Positions 1 through 6,200 of a stretch of 9,875 bases of DNA are shown piece after piece (positions within the stretch are counted from its first letter, which is position 1; each line of letters starts with the position of its first letter). The position numbers were made by a program, and so were the translations under genes. The notes beneath the pieces were generated by a model, which was not told the DNA's origin, searched no databases, and saw nothing but the letters and a program-made list of their open reading frames with translations. The stretch is from JAENZQ01 sp964553505 (GTDB taxonomy: Bacteria; Bacillota; Clostridia; Peptostreptococcales; JAAYPU01): NCBI GenBank assembly GCA_964553505.1, contig CAZKKX010000090.1, positions 1 to 9,875 of the forward strand. Direction: 5' to 3'.

Positions 1-303
1 CCTCTTATTGTAGTTAATTGCATTATATTAGGAAGAGCAGAAGCTTATGCATCTAAGAACTCGGTAGTAAAATCTGTTGCCGATGGAGTCGGTATGGGAA
101 TTGGGTTTACTGCCGCATTATTTATTCTTGGTGCTTTGAGAGAAATAATAGGTGCGGGAACCATTTTTGGTGCAGTTATTTATTCTGGCTATCAACCTGC
201 CCTAATAATGATTCTTCCGCCGGGTGCGTTTTTATTATTAGGCTTACTACTGGCATTATTTAATTGGATTTCAATCAAAAAGGCTGGGGGGGAAAGTAGA
301 TGA
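1..303 (+). CDS. rnfE: Rnf complex subunit RnfE (RsxE), 3' part
   Basis: This is an integral membrane subunit of the Rnf ferredoxin:NAD+ oxidoreductase. The reading frame is open from the first base, so the gene starts upstream; about 100 C-terminal residues are visible. They begin with the family-typical PLIVVNCIILGRAEAYASKN stretch, followed by hydrophobic segments and a short basic tail ending GGESR. Cys at visible residue 7 (bases 19-21) matches the conserved membrane cysteine of RnfE/NqrE. In the related NQR and Rnf complexes, cysteines from the A and E subunits (D and E in NQR) hold an iron-sulfur centre inside the membrane; applying that here is inference. The TGA stop overlaps the ATG of rnfA by four bases (ATGA), implying translational coupling. 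An internal ATG at 94 is not the real start, because conserved sequence lies before it. Confidence 0.95.
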   Translation, partial: PLIVVNCIILGRAEAYASKNSVVKSVADGVGMGIGFTAALFILGALREIIGAGTIFGAVIYSGYQPALIMILPPGAFLLLGLLLALFNWISIKKAGGESR

Positions 304-881
304 GTGCTGCAGGATTGTTTGTCATTTTAGTAAGTAGCATATTAGTAAATAACTTTGTCATGTCAAGATTTCTCGGTATATGCCCTTTCCTTGGCGTATC
401 TAAACAAGTAGAAACAGCTGTAGGAATGAGTATGGCTGTGACTTTTGTAATGACATTGGCTTCCATTATCACTTATCTGGTTCAGTATATTCTGCTGGCT
501 CCGTTAGGTTTGGAATATCTACAGACAATTGCATTTATCTTAGTTATTGCTTCCTTGGTACAATTGGTTGAAATGATTGTTCAAAAAGTAAGTCCTACGT
601 TATATAAAGCGTTAGGTGTTTATCTGCCGCTTATTACAACCAATTGCGCCGTTTTAGGTGTGGCAATACTGAACATACAATATGAATATAATCTTATGGA
701 AACCATTGTAAATGCTGTCGGTGCATCTATTGGTTTCGGTCTGGCTATTATTTTATTTGCCGGAATAAGGGAGAGACTTGAAATTGCAGATATACCTGCA
801 GTATTTAAAGGGTTTCCCATTGCTCTTATAACTGCAAGTTTGATGTCTATGGCATTCTTAGGCTTTGCCGGACTTGTATAG
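300..881 (+). CDS. rnfA: Rnf complex subunit RnfA (RsxA)
   Basis: RnfA is a membrane subunit of the Rnf electron-transfer and ion-pumping complex. The 193-residue product has the usual family length and about six hydrophobic helices. It closely resembles Escherichia coli RsxA as I remember it: VNNFV near the N-terminus, FLGICPFLGVSK (residues 24-35), FVMTLAS (49-55), LPLITTNCAVLGVA (109-122), and IRERL plus IALITA near the end. Cys28 and Cys116 are the two conserved membrane cysteines that, with a matching pair in RnfE, ligate an iron-sulfur cluster in characterised Rnf/NQR complexes. The ATG overlaps the rnfE stop and is preceded by a purine-rich GGGGGGAAAG ribosome-binding region. Second gene of the visible rnfEAB unit; rnfB starts 15 bases downstream. 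Confidence 0.97.
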   Translation: MSAAGLFVILVSSILVNNFVMSRFLGICPFLGVSKQVETAVGMSMAVTFVMTLASIITYLVQYILLAPLGLEYLQTIAFILVIASLVQLVEMIVQKVSPTLYKALGVYLPLITTNCAVLGVAILNIQYEYNLMETIVNAVGASIGFGLAIILFAGIRERLEIADIPAVFKGFPIALITASLMSMAFLGFAGLV

Positions 882-896
882 AAAGGGGACATTACG

Positions 897-1880
897 ATGG
901 ATATAACAAGTATTTTTACACCTGTTTTAATCCTTGGAGGAATGGGTCTTATATTTGGCGGTGGACTTGCATACGCATCACAAAAATTTGCTGTGAAAGT
1001 TGACCCGAGAATTGCATCTATTCGAGATAATTTGCCTGGTGCCAATTGCGGTGGCTGTGGTTTTCCGGGATGTGACGGTTTTGCGTCTGCCGTAGTAGAA
1101 GGAAAAGCACCTGCAGACGGATGTCCTGTAGCAAGTGAAGAAGCTGTTAAAGCAATTGCGTCTGTTATGGGACAAGAAGTATCTTCAGGAGAGAAGATGA
1201 TTGCACGTGTGATTTGTGCAGGCGGTGTTGATAAAAGCAAAGAAAGTTTTGAGTATTACGGTATAGATAATTGTAAGGCAGCAAATATGTTTAAAGGTGG
1301 CAGTAAAAGTTGTAAATATGGCTGCTTAGGTCTGGGAACATGTGTCAAAGTCTGTCCTTTTGACGCTATTGAAATAACTGAAGAAAGATTGGCGGTGGTT
1401 AATCCTGATAAGTGTACAGGTTGCGGAAAATGCATAGAAGAATGTCCGAAAAATGTTATTGCTTTAGTACCATATAAGCAGGATGTTCATATAGATTGTA
1501 ATAACAGGGAAAAGGGGAAGGAAGTAAAACAAAAGTGTGAAGTTGGCTGTATTGGATGTCAAATTTGTGTTAAAGCATGTCCCTTTGATGCCATAATATT
1601 TGAGAACAACCTTGCGAGGATAGATTATGACAAATGCAAAAACTGTATGCTATGTGCTCAGAAATGCCCAACCAATGCGATTTATGCTAACTTTGAAAAT
1701 AGAAAAAAAGCTGAAATAATAGAGGAAAAGTGTATTGAATGCACTATATGTAAAAAGAATTGTCCGGTTGATGCCATTGAAGGAGAAGTGAAACAGCCTC
1801 ATAAAATTCTTGAAGATAAATGTATTGGGTGCGGTATTTGCGAAGAAAAATGTCCGAAGAATGCCATACGCATGAAATAA
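897..1880 (+). CDS. rnfB: Rnf complex subunit RnfB, polyferredoxin form
   Basis: RnfB is the iron-sulfur subunit thought to accept electrons from ferredoxin and pass them into the Rnf complex. The 327-residue product has an N-terminal membrane anchor (about residues 7-27). An RnfB-type [4Fe-4S] site follows: CGGCGFPGC with Cys51, 54 and 59, plus Cys76. Six ferredoxin-type sites then appear, in three pairs: Cys139/143/149/153 with 173/176/179/183; 218/221/224/228 with 247/250/253/257; and 279/282/285/289 with 309/312/315/319. Cys107, 126, 201 and 214 are extra. The predicted total is seven clusters. Proteobacterial RnfB is about 190 residues with one ferredoxin pair; long forms occur in acetogens and clostridia, so the length supports a clostridial origin. 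The start is the ATG after GAAAGGGGA. It is the last rnf gene, and a terminator follows. Confidence 0.96.
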   Translation: MDITSIFTPVLILGGMGLIFGGGLAYASQKFAVKVDPRIASIRDNLPGANCGGCGFPGCDGFASAVVEGKAPADGCPVASEEAVKAIASVMGQEVSSGEKMIARVICAGGVDKSKESFEYYGIDNCKAANMFKGGSKSCKYGCLGLGTCVKVCPFDAIEITEERLAVVNPDKCTGCGKCIEECPKNVIALVPYKQDVHIDCNNREKGKEVKQKCEVGCIGCQICVKACPFDAIIFENNLARIDYDKCKNCMLCAQKCPTNAIYANFENRKKAEIIEEKCIECTICKKNCPVDAIEGEVKQPHKILEDKCIGCGICEEKCPKNAIRMK

Positions 1881-1948
1881 TGCCGCTTAAACAATATAAC
1901 AAAATCAATTTAACAGTAATACAAGACTAAAGCAAAAAATAATTAGAT

Positions 1949-1991
1949 AACAGCGCCTTTGCATTATTATTTATGCAGGTGCTGTTTTTTT
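1949..1991 (+). terminator. Intrinsic terminator after rnfB
   Basis: The left arm AACAGCGCC plus TGCAT pairs with ATGCA plus GGTGCTGTT. This forms a stem of about 14 pairs, with one G-T wobble, a two-base TT bulge and the loop TATTATTT. A run of seven T follows immediately (1985-1991), some of it pairing with the leading A residues. This is the classic rho-independent layout and lies about 70 bases after the rnfB stop codon, so it should end the rnf transcript. Confidence 0.88.
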
Positions 1992-2123
1992 GTCTGAAAA
2001 TATAACAGCCTCGATTATGTATTAAAAGAGCGTGGATAAACTCTTAGATTTTTTCTATTAATAAAAAGAAAATCTTAAGGAAATAATAACAGAAATTGAT
2101 AGATTTTAATCATTTTATACTGC

Positions 2124-2152
2124 TTGTAAATCAGGCTTTGAAGTGTTAAACT
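2124..2152 (+). promoter_or_regulatory. Candidate sigma-A promoter for the DUF4321-maf-radC-mre cluster
   Basis: TTGTAA (2124-2129) and TAAACT (2147-2152) are separated by 17 bases. Each matches four of six positions of the housekeeping consensus. The site would give a leader of about 60 bases before the DUF4321 start. A competing candidate is TCGACA (2171-2176) with TTTGAT (2194-2199), also 17 apart, but it lies very close to the ribosome-binding site. A better -10 alone, TATACT at 2116-2121, has TTGATA only 14 bases upstream, which is too short. AT-rich sequence yields such matches by chance, so this is tentative. Confidence 0.3.
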
Positions 2153-2212
2153 AAAAGCTGAAGCCATAATTCGACAGGATTAGGTTTTAAATATTTGATG
2201 AGATTATTAATT

Positions 2213-2220
2213 GGAGGGGG
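2213..2220 (+). promoter_or_regulatory. Ribosome-binding site that sets the DUF4321 start
   Basis: GGAGGGGG is a strong Shine-Dalgarno sequence followed two bases later by ATG at 2223. An in-frame TTG at 2211 would place this purine run inside the coding sequence, so that longer start is rejected. The spacing from the GGAGG core to the ATG is five bases. Confidence 0.8.
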
Positions 2221-2222
2221 AA

Positions 2223-2471
2223 ATGATAAGAAAAAGCGCGAATGCCTTAGCATTAATTATTTTTTTGTTGGTTGGATTAATCATAGGCAGTTTTATTGGG
2301 GATTTATTGGGAGAATCCATAAGTTTATTATCCTTTGGGAAAAGGATAGGTCTTGATCCGTTCGTTCTTGATTTGGCGTTTCTAAAATTAACTTTTGGGT
2401 TAGAATTTACTATGAACATGGCTTCTGCTTTAGGGCTGATTTTAGCTTTAGTAATTTATAAAAGATTTTAG
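2223..2471 (+). CDS. DUF4321 family small membrane protein
   Basis: This 82-residue protein has two hydrophobic segments (about residues 6-28 and 63-78) and a short basic C-terminus YKRF. The middle carries the features I associate with DUF4321: a GDLLGE stretch after the first helix, then a SFGKRIGLDPFVLDLAFLKL-like segment leading to TFGLEFTMN (57-65). This matches the family pattern of P-x-x-LDL followed by L-x-FG and an N before the last helix. Its biochemical function is unknown. In clostridia it commonly sits just upstream of maf and the mre genes, as here, which hints at an envelope-related role, but this is guilt by association only. ATG 2223 is chosen because the ribosome-binding site lies immediately before it. 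The maf TTG start follows eight bases after the TAG. Confidence 0.8.
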   Translation: MIRKSANALALIIFLLVGLIIGSFIGDLLGESISLLSFGKRIGLDPFVLDLAFLKLTFGLEFTMNMASALGLILALVIYKRF

Positions 2472-2475
2472 GTGA
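2470..2475 (+). promoter_or_regulatory. Ribosome-binding site of maf overlapping the DUF4321 stop
   Basis: AGGTGA lies four bases before the TTG start of maf at 2480, and its first two bases are the last two of the upstream TAG stop codon. The arrangement supports the TTG as the true start and suggests reinitiation or coupling between the two genes. Confidence 0.65.
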
Positions 2476-2479
2476 TTAT

Positions 2480-3052
2480 TTGGAAAAAATTATTTTAGCA
2501 TCAGGTTCTCCAAGAAGAAAGGAAATATTGCAAAAAAACCATGTAAAATTTGATATAATTACTTCAGAAGTTGATGAAAATTATCCTACAGGGTGTTCTA
2601 AAGAACAGATTGCGATGTTACTGGCATTAAGAAAAGCTTTGGATGTTGAGACACAACATGAAGACGGAATAATAATTGCAGCTGATACCATTGTATATAT
2701 TGATGAAATACTGGGAAAACCTACTGGCTTAGAGGAAGCAATTTATATGTTGGAGAAATTGAGCGGGAATACACATGAGGTGATTACTGGTGTATCTGTT
2801 ATACGTGCTAAAAGTTTTGATCGTGTCGCTTTTTATGATTCCACAAAGGTTGTTTTTAAAGAACTAAATGAAGGGAAGATAAGGGACTATATAGCTTCCG
2901 GTGAGGTATGGGATAAGGCGGGGGCGTATGCAATACAGGGAAAAGGGGTAGAATTAATTAAAAAGATAGAAGGAGATTATTATAATGTGATGGGGCTCCC
3001 CTTTGAAAAACTTAAACTTGTATTAGCGAATCGGTTTAATGTAAAATTATAA
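2480..3052 (+). CDS. maf: Maf family nucleoside triphosphate pyrophosphatase
   Basis: Maf proteins hydrolyse nucleoside triphosphates to monophosphates and pyrophosphate. Subfamilies act on dTTP/UTP or on modified nucleotides, and overexpression blocks septation in Bacillus subtilis. The 190 residues match the normal family length. Visible motifs are the N-terminal ASGSPRRKEIL (residues 7-17), EVDEN (30-34), AADTIV with the expected catalytic Asp69 (67-72), LGKP with Lys80, SGNTHEVITGVSV (95-107), DKAGAYAIQGKG (145-156) and GDYYNVMGLP (165-174). The DKAGAYAIQG and GDYYNVMGLP motifs resemble the dTTP/UTP-acting YhdE/Maf type, so that specificity is likely but inferred. Translation starts at TTG, preceded by AGGTGA. 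In clostridia maf is commonly found beside radC and mreB, as here, suggesting a link to division and shape. Confidence 0.94.
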   Translation: MEKIILASGSPRRKEILQKNHVKFDIITSEVDENYPTGCSKEQIAMLLALRKALDVETQHEDGIIIAADTIVYIDEILGKPTGLEEAIYMLEKLSGNTHEVITGVSVIRAKSFDRVAFYDSTKVVFKELNEGKIRDYIASGEVWDKAGAYAIQGKGVELIKKIEGDYYNVMGLPFEKLKLVLANRFNVKL

Positions 3053-3076
3053 TAATAAGGGGTAAGGGGATAGATA

Positions 3077-3772
3077 ATGTTAAATACAAGAAATACTTTA
3101 ATAAAAGAGCTTCCGGAAGATGAAAGACCAAGGGAAAAGTTATTGAAATATGGAGTTGATTCTTTATCGAATTCAGAATTATTAGCGATTCTAATAAGAA
3201 CCGGGACAAGGGAGATGTCGGCTATAGATCTTTCTCATAGACTGCTTGCACTTGACCATGAAGGCATATCATTTTTAGCTGGTAGCTCTCTTGAAGAATT
3301 AAGGCTTATCAGAGGAATTGGAGATGCAAAAGCCTGTCAGATTATAGCGGCAATTGAACTTGGGAAAAGGATTGCCACCAAACCCAAATCCAATAGAATA
3401 AATCTTTCTTCTCCTGCTGAGGTTGCCGGTTTATTTCTTGAAGAGATGCGATATTATAAAAAGGAATTCTTTAAAGTATTGTTATTGAATACTAAAAATG
3501 AGATTATAATGATAGAGGATGTTTCCGTAGGAAACCTAAACAGCGCTATTGTACACCCAAGGGAGGTATTTTCAATGGCTGTCAGAAAAAGTGCTTCATC
3601 GGTTATTCTCATACATAACCATCCAAGCGGCAACCCTGAGCCCAGCAGAGAGGATGTTGCACTTACAAAAAGACTGGTTTCCGCAGGAGAGATAATTGGA
3701 ATAGAGATTCTCGATCATCTTATTATTGGCGACGGCGTTTTTATAAGTTTCAAAGAAAAATCAATCTTATAA
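3077..3772 (+). CDS. radC: RadC family JAB/MPN-domain protein (UPF0758)
   Basis: The 231-residue protein has the standard RadC layout. An N-terminal part contains LPEDERPREKL (residues 11-22) and LSNSELLAILIRTGT (30-44), and a helix-hairpin-helix-like LRLIRGIGDAKA lies at about 75-86. The C-terminal JAB/MPN domain carries the JAMM metal-binding motif H-x-H-P-x6-S-x-x-D (His180, His182, Ser190, Asp193), with Glu147 upstream as the likely general acid/base. These are the residues expected of an active zinc metalloprotease fold, but the substrate and role of chromosomal RadC are not settled, and the old DNA-repair label is doubtful. AAGGGGA six bases before the ATG supports the start. It sits 24 bases after maf and 28 before mreB, an order conserved in many Firmicutes. 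Confidence 0.94.
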   Translation: MLNTRNTLIKELPEDERPREKLLKYGVDSLSNSELLAILIRTGTREMSAIDLSHRLLALDHEGISFLAGSSLEELRLIRGIGDAKACQIIAAIELGKRIATKPKSNRINLSSPAEVAGLFLEEMRYYKKEFFKVLLLNTKNEIIMIEDVSVGNLNSAIVHPREVFSMAVRKSASSVILIHNHPSGNPEPSREDVALTKRLVSAGEIIGIEILDHLIIGDGVFISFKEKSIL

Positions 3773-3800
3773 CGATCTTGAAAGGAGAATAAAGGCATTT

Positions 3801-4835
3801 ATGGGATTTTTTAATTTTCTAAATAGAGATATAGGGGTGGATTTAGGTACTGCGAACACACTTGTATTTGTGAAAGGTCAAGGTGTTACAGTCCGCGAAC
3901 CATCAGTTGTAGCAATAGATGAGAATACTGGACAAATTCTTGCAGTAGGAAATAAAGCAAAAATGATGATAGGTCGTACACCAGGAAATATTAAAGCCAT
4001 ACGTCCTCTCAAAGATGGGGTTATTGCAGATTTCGAAATTACGCAAACTATGTTAAAACACCTTATTAGTTCTTCTATCTCTTCTTCCTTTTTATTTAGA
4101 CCAAGAGTGATAGTAGGAGTTCCGTCCGGCGTTACGGACGTAGAAAGACGAGCGGTAGAAGAAGCTGCTTATCAAGCAGGAGCAAAAGAGGTATATATAT
4201 TGGAAGAACCAATGGCAGCTGCCATAGGTGCGGGTCTTCCGGTGGAAGAACCAAGAGGAAGTATGGTGGTAGATATAGGTGGCGGAACTACGGATATAGC
4301 AGTTATATCCTTGGGTGGTATTGTAACCAGTATTTCCCTCAGAATCGGTGGAGATAAAATGGATGAGAGTATTATTCAACACGCAAAAAGAAGCTTTAAC
4401 CTTTTAATTGGAGATCGTACTGCCGAAGAAGTAAAAATAAAAATAGGGTGTGCTTATCTGGACAATAGAGAAGAGGGAACCAATAGCATTGAGATAAGAG
4501 GAAGGGATTTGGTAACCGGGCTGCCTCGGACTGTTACTTTTACGGCAGAAGAAATCATGAAAGCCCTTGAGGAACCTATTCATTCTATTGTCAATGGTGT
4601 TAGAAGTACGTTGGAAAATGCTCCTCCGGAGCTTTCAGCCGATATAATAGAAAGCGGGATTGTTTTGACAGGAGGAGGCGCTCTGTTAAAAGGGTTGGAT
4701 ATGCTCTTGGCGGAGGAAACCGGAATAAAGGTTGTTTTATCAGAAAACCCTTTAGAATGTGTTGCATTGGGTACCGGCATCAGTGTAGAGCATATAGAGA
4801 AAATGAAAAAGAAAGGTGCCGGTACAAGAAAATAA
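3801..4835 (+). CDS. mreB: Rod-shape-determining actin homologue MreB
   Basis: MreB forms membrane-associated filaments that orient side-wall peptidoglycan synthesis. The product is 344 residues, normal for the family. ATP-site motifs are phosphate 1 DIGVDLGTANTLV (residues 10-22), the connecting EEPMAAAIGAGLP (135-147), phosphate 2 VVDIGGGTTDIAVISLGG (156-173) and the adenosine motif GIVLTGGGALLKGLD (286-300). The actin-like fold appears complete, with no missing catalytic region. The start is preceded by AAAGG five bases upstream and by a stronger AAAGGAG 14 bases upstream, a slightly unusual double site. No ATG, GTG or TTG lies in frame in between. It is the first gene of the mreBCD-pbp2 set, with mreC 18 bases downstream. 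The order maf-radC-mreB matches other clostridia. Confidence 0.98.
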   Translation: MGFFNFLNRDIGVDLGTANTLVFVKGQGVTVREPSVVAIDENTGQILAVGNKAKMMIGRTPGNIKAIRPLKDGVIADFEITQTMLKHLISSSISSSFLFRPRVIVGVPSGVTDVERRAVEEAAYQAGAKEVYILEEPMAAAIGAGLPVEEPRGSMVVDIGGGTTDIAVISLGGIVTSISLRIGGDKMDESIIQHAKRSFNLLIGDRTAEEVKIKIGCAYLDNREEGTNSIEIRGRDLVTGLPRTVTFTAEEIMKALEEPIHSIVNGVRSTLENAPPELSADIIESGIVLTGGGALLKGLDMLLAEETGIKVVLSENPLECVALGTGISVEHIEKMKKKGAGTRK

Positions 4836-4853
4836 TAGAAGCGGTGTAAAGCT

Positions 4854-5675
4854 ATGAGGTGGATTATTAAGCATAGGGTATTGGTGATTGTAGCGTTTAT
4901 TACAATCATTCTCGTTATCGTTATGTCCATGTCTTATTTGTATGATTATCGCACAACGGGTCCTGAAAAAAAAGTCGGAAATATAATAACATTATTCCAA
5001 GAACCTTTTGTCAAGGCAGGTAACGGTTTGAGCAAAGGGCTATCCGGAATATTAAAATTCAGGACAATATTGAATGAGAACGAGGCCCTAAAAGAAGAAG
5101 TTTCAAGTTTAAAAAAGGAAATCGTTGATCTTAAGCTAAAAAGGGTCGATCTGGAAAGGATGACCCATTTAGCGGATGTGTTGAACGAAACTTTTAATGA
5201 ATATATAGGAACACATATAACAGCAGATGTTATTGCAAAGGACGGAAGCAATTGGTTTAATACTTTTACTATCAATGCAGGACTTGAGGATGGTGTTGAG
5301 GAGGATGCCGTTATTGTTAATGGTCATGGGTTGATAGGCAGAGTTTTTGAAGTTGGAGATAATTGGTCAAAAGTTTTGGCAATAGTAGATGATTCAAATT
5401 CTGTCAGTTTTAAAATATTAAGAAATACAAAATATATCGGCATTATATCCGGAGATGGAAATGGTGGATTGGATGGATATTTGTTGGATCCCGATGCGGA
5501 TGTTTTAGTTGGAGACGAAATTATTACTTCAGGACTAGGCATGTTTCCGGAAGGTATTTCTATTGGTACGGTTGAAGAAGTTATTAAAGATGAGAACAAT
5601 CTATTAAAAACAGTAGCTGTAGAACCTTATGTTTATTTTAGAAATATTGATAAAGTTTTAGTCTTCAACTATTAG
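4854..5675 (+). CDS. mreC: Rod-shape-determining protein MreC
   Basis: MreC is a bitopic membrane protein that links MreB filaments to PBP2 outside the membrane. The 273-residue product has a short basic cytoplasmic tail (MRWIIKHR), one membrane helix (about residues 9-29) and a charged coiled-coil stretch (about 72-112, rich in E, K and L). The paired beta-barrel domain then follows, with DGSNWFNTFTINAGLEDGV (130-148), NGHGLIGRV (156-164), DEIITSGLGMFPEGI (221-235) and the ending VEPYVYFRNIDKVLVF (256-271), all typical of MreC. Length and domain order are normal. A weak GGTG seven bases before the ATG serves as ribosome-binding site, so translation may depend partly on mreB. mreD begins shortly after the stop. 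Confidence 0.95.
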   Translation: MRWIIKHRVLVIVAFITIILVIVMSMSYLYDYRTTGPEKKVGNIITLFQEPFVKAGNGLSKGLSGILKFRTILNENEALKEEVSSLKKEIVDLKLKRVDLERMTHLADVLNETFNEYIGTHITADVIAKDGSNWFNTFTINAGLEDGVEEDAVIVNGHGLIGRVFEVGDNWSKVLAIVDDSNSVSFKILRNTKYIGIISGDGNGGLDGYLLDPDADVLVGDEIITSGLGMFPEGISIGTVEEVIKDENNLLKTVAVEPYVYFRNIDKVLVFNY

Positions 5676-5687
5676 ATTTTTAGGATC

Positions 5688-5692
5688 GGTGA
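5688..5692 (+). promoter_or_regulatory. Ribosome-binding site that decides the mreD start
   Basis: GGTGA lies five bases before ATG 5698. An upstream in-frame GTG at 5689 sits inside this motif and would have only AGGA three bases before it, so ATG 5698 is preferred. The next gene uses a very similar GGTGATA site four bases before its ATG, which supports the reading. Confidence 0.55.
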
Positions 5693-5697
5693 AACTA

Positions 5698-6189
5698 ATG
5701 AATTATATTACAACTTTTTTCTTATTTTTTGTTTGCTTTATACTTCAAACAACTGTTTTTCATTTTTTAAAATTTTTCGGAATTGTTCCCAATATTACTT
5801 TAATACTTATTATTATTCTGTCTTTTCTGTATAAAGAATTTTACGGAATTGTATATGGTGTTATTTTTGGACTTCTTCAAGATATATTTTTCAGTCAAAT
5901 AATTGGTATTGCAGCTTTTATCTATTTCACGTTAGGTATTATCATTTATGAAATAAAAAAATATATATATAAAGATTCACTTTTTTCTCCAGTTATTATT
6001 ACATTTCTGGGAGTTACGTACTATCATCTGACATATTGGCTTTTTATGCGTTTGTTCAATATGAACTATAATTTTTTATACATCTTAAAATCAATATATT
6101 TGGGCGAATTGGTTTATGATCTAATTGTAGCAGTGTTTATATATAAATTTTTGATTAGTAAAATACATTCCTATGGGTATTACAGGTAG
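5698..6189 (+). CDS. mreD: Rod-shape-determining membrane protein MreD
   Basis: MreD is a small polytopic membrane partner of MreC in the elongasome. From ATG 5698 it is 163 residues, the usual family length. The sequence is strongly hydrophobic, with about five to six helices (roughly residues 4-24, 31-46, 49-68, 69-87, 97-118 and 136-154). It shows the loosely conserved MreD pattern: an N-terminal Q-T-T-V after the first helix (17-20), GIVPNITLIL (28-37), GVIFGLLQDIFFSQIIG (54-70), and a late acidic pair around GELVYD (136-141). Identity rests on these motifs and on position between mreC and the PBP2 gene, because MreD is poorly conserved. A longer form from GTG 5689 would add only three residues. 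The next gene starts 11 bases after the stop. Confidence 0.9.
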   Translation: MNYITTFFLFFVCFILQTTVFHFLKFFGIVPNITLILIIILSFLYKEFYGIVYGVIFGLLQDIFFSQIIGIAAFIYFTLGIIIYEIKKYIYKDSLFSPVIITFLGVTYYHLTYWLFMRLFNMNYNFLYILKSIYLGELVYDLIVAVFIYKFLISKIHSYGYYR

Positions 6190-6200
6190 ATGGTGATAAT

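Larger units (their letters stand above)
1881..2222. other. Intergenic region between the rnf operon and the shape-gene cluster
   Basis: This AT-rich gap of about 340 bases has no credible open reading frame on either strand. It holds the rnf terminator (about 1949-1991). Farther on there is a weak AAGAG/CTCTT hairpin (2026-2045), then an AGATTTT/AAAATCT inverted pair (about 2046-2077), and candidate promoter elements ahead of the DUF4321 gene. I recognise no riboswitch or T-box consensus. The length is enough for a promoter and an untranslated leader of several tens of bases, consistent with the start of a new transcription unit. Confidence 0.7.

Noticed and set aside
620..1240. Long minus-strand open frame of about 206 codons
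   Set aside because: It lies opposite rnfA and rnfB, whose conserved motifs are unambiguous, and its translation is low-complexity, rich in S, P, A and I with no recognisable domain. It is an antisense shadow.
2026..2054. Second terminator: AAGAG/CTCTT hairpin followed by a T-rich run
   Set aside because: The stem has only five pairs with a ten-base loop, too weak beside the convincing terminator just upstream.
2096..2121. TTGATA with TATACT as a promoter
   Set aside because: Both boxes look good, but the 14-base spacing is too short for a housekeeping sigma factor.
2211..2213. TTG as the start of the DUF4321 gene
   Set aside because: The strong GGAGGGGG ribosome-binding site would then be inside the coding sequence; ATG 2223 has correct spacing to it.
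3077..3772. RadC as part of a mobile or anti-restriction element
   Set aside because: RadC-like proteins occur on mobile elements, but here the gene is full-length and embedded in the conserved chromosomal maf-radC-mreB order, with no mobility genes nearby.
5689..5691. GTG as the start of mreD
   Set aside because: It falls within the GGTGA motif that best serves ATG 5698, and its own candidate site is only three bases away.
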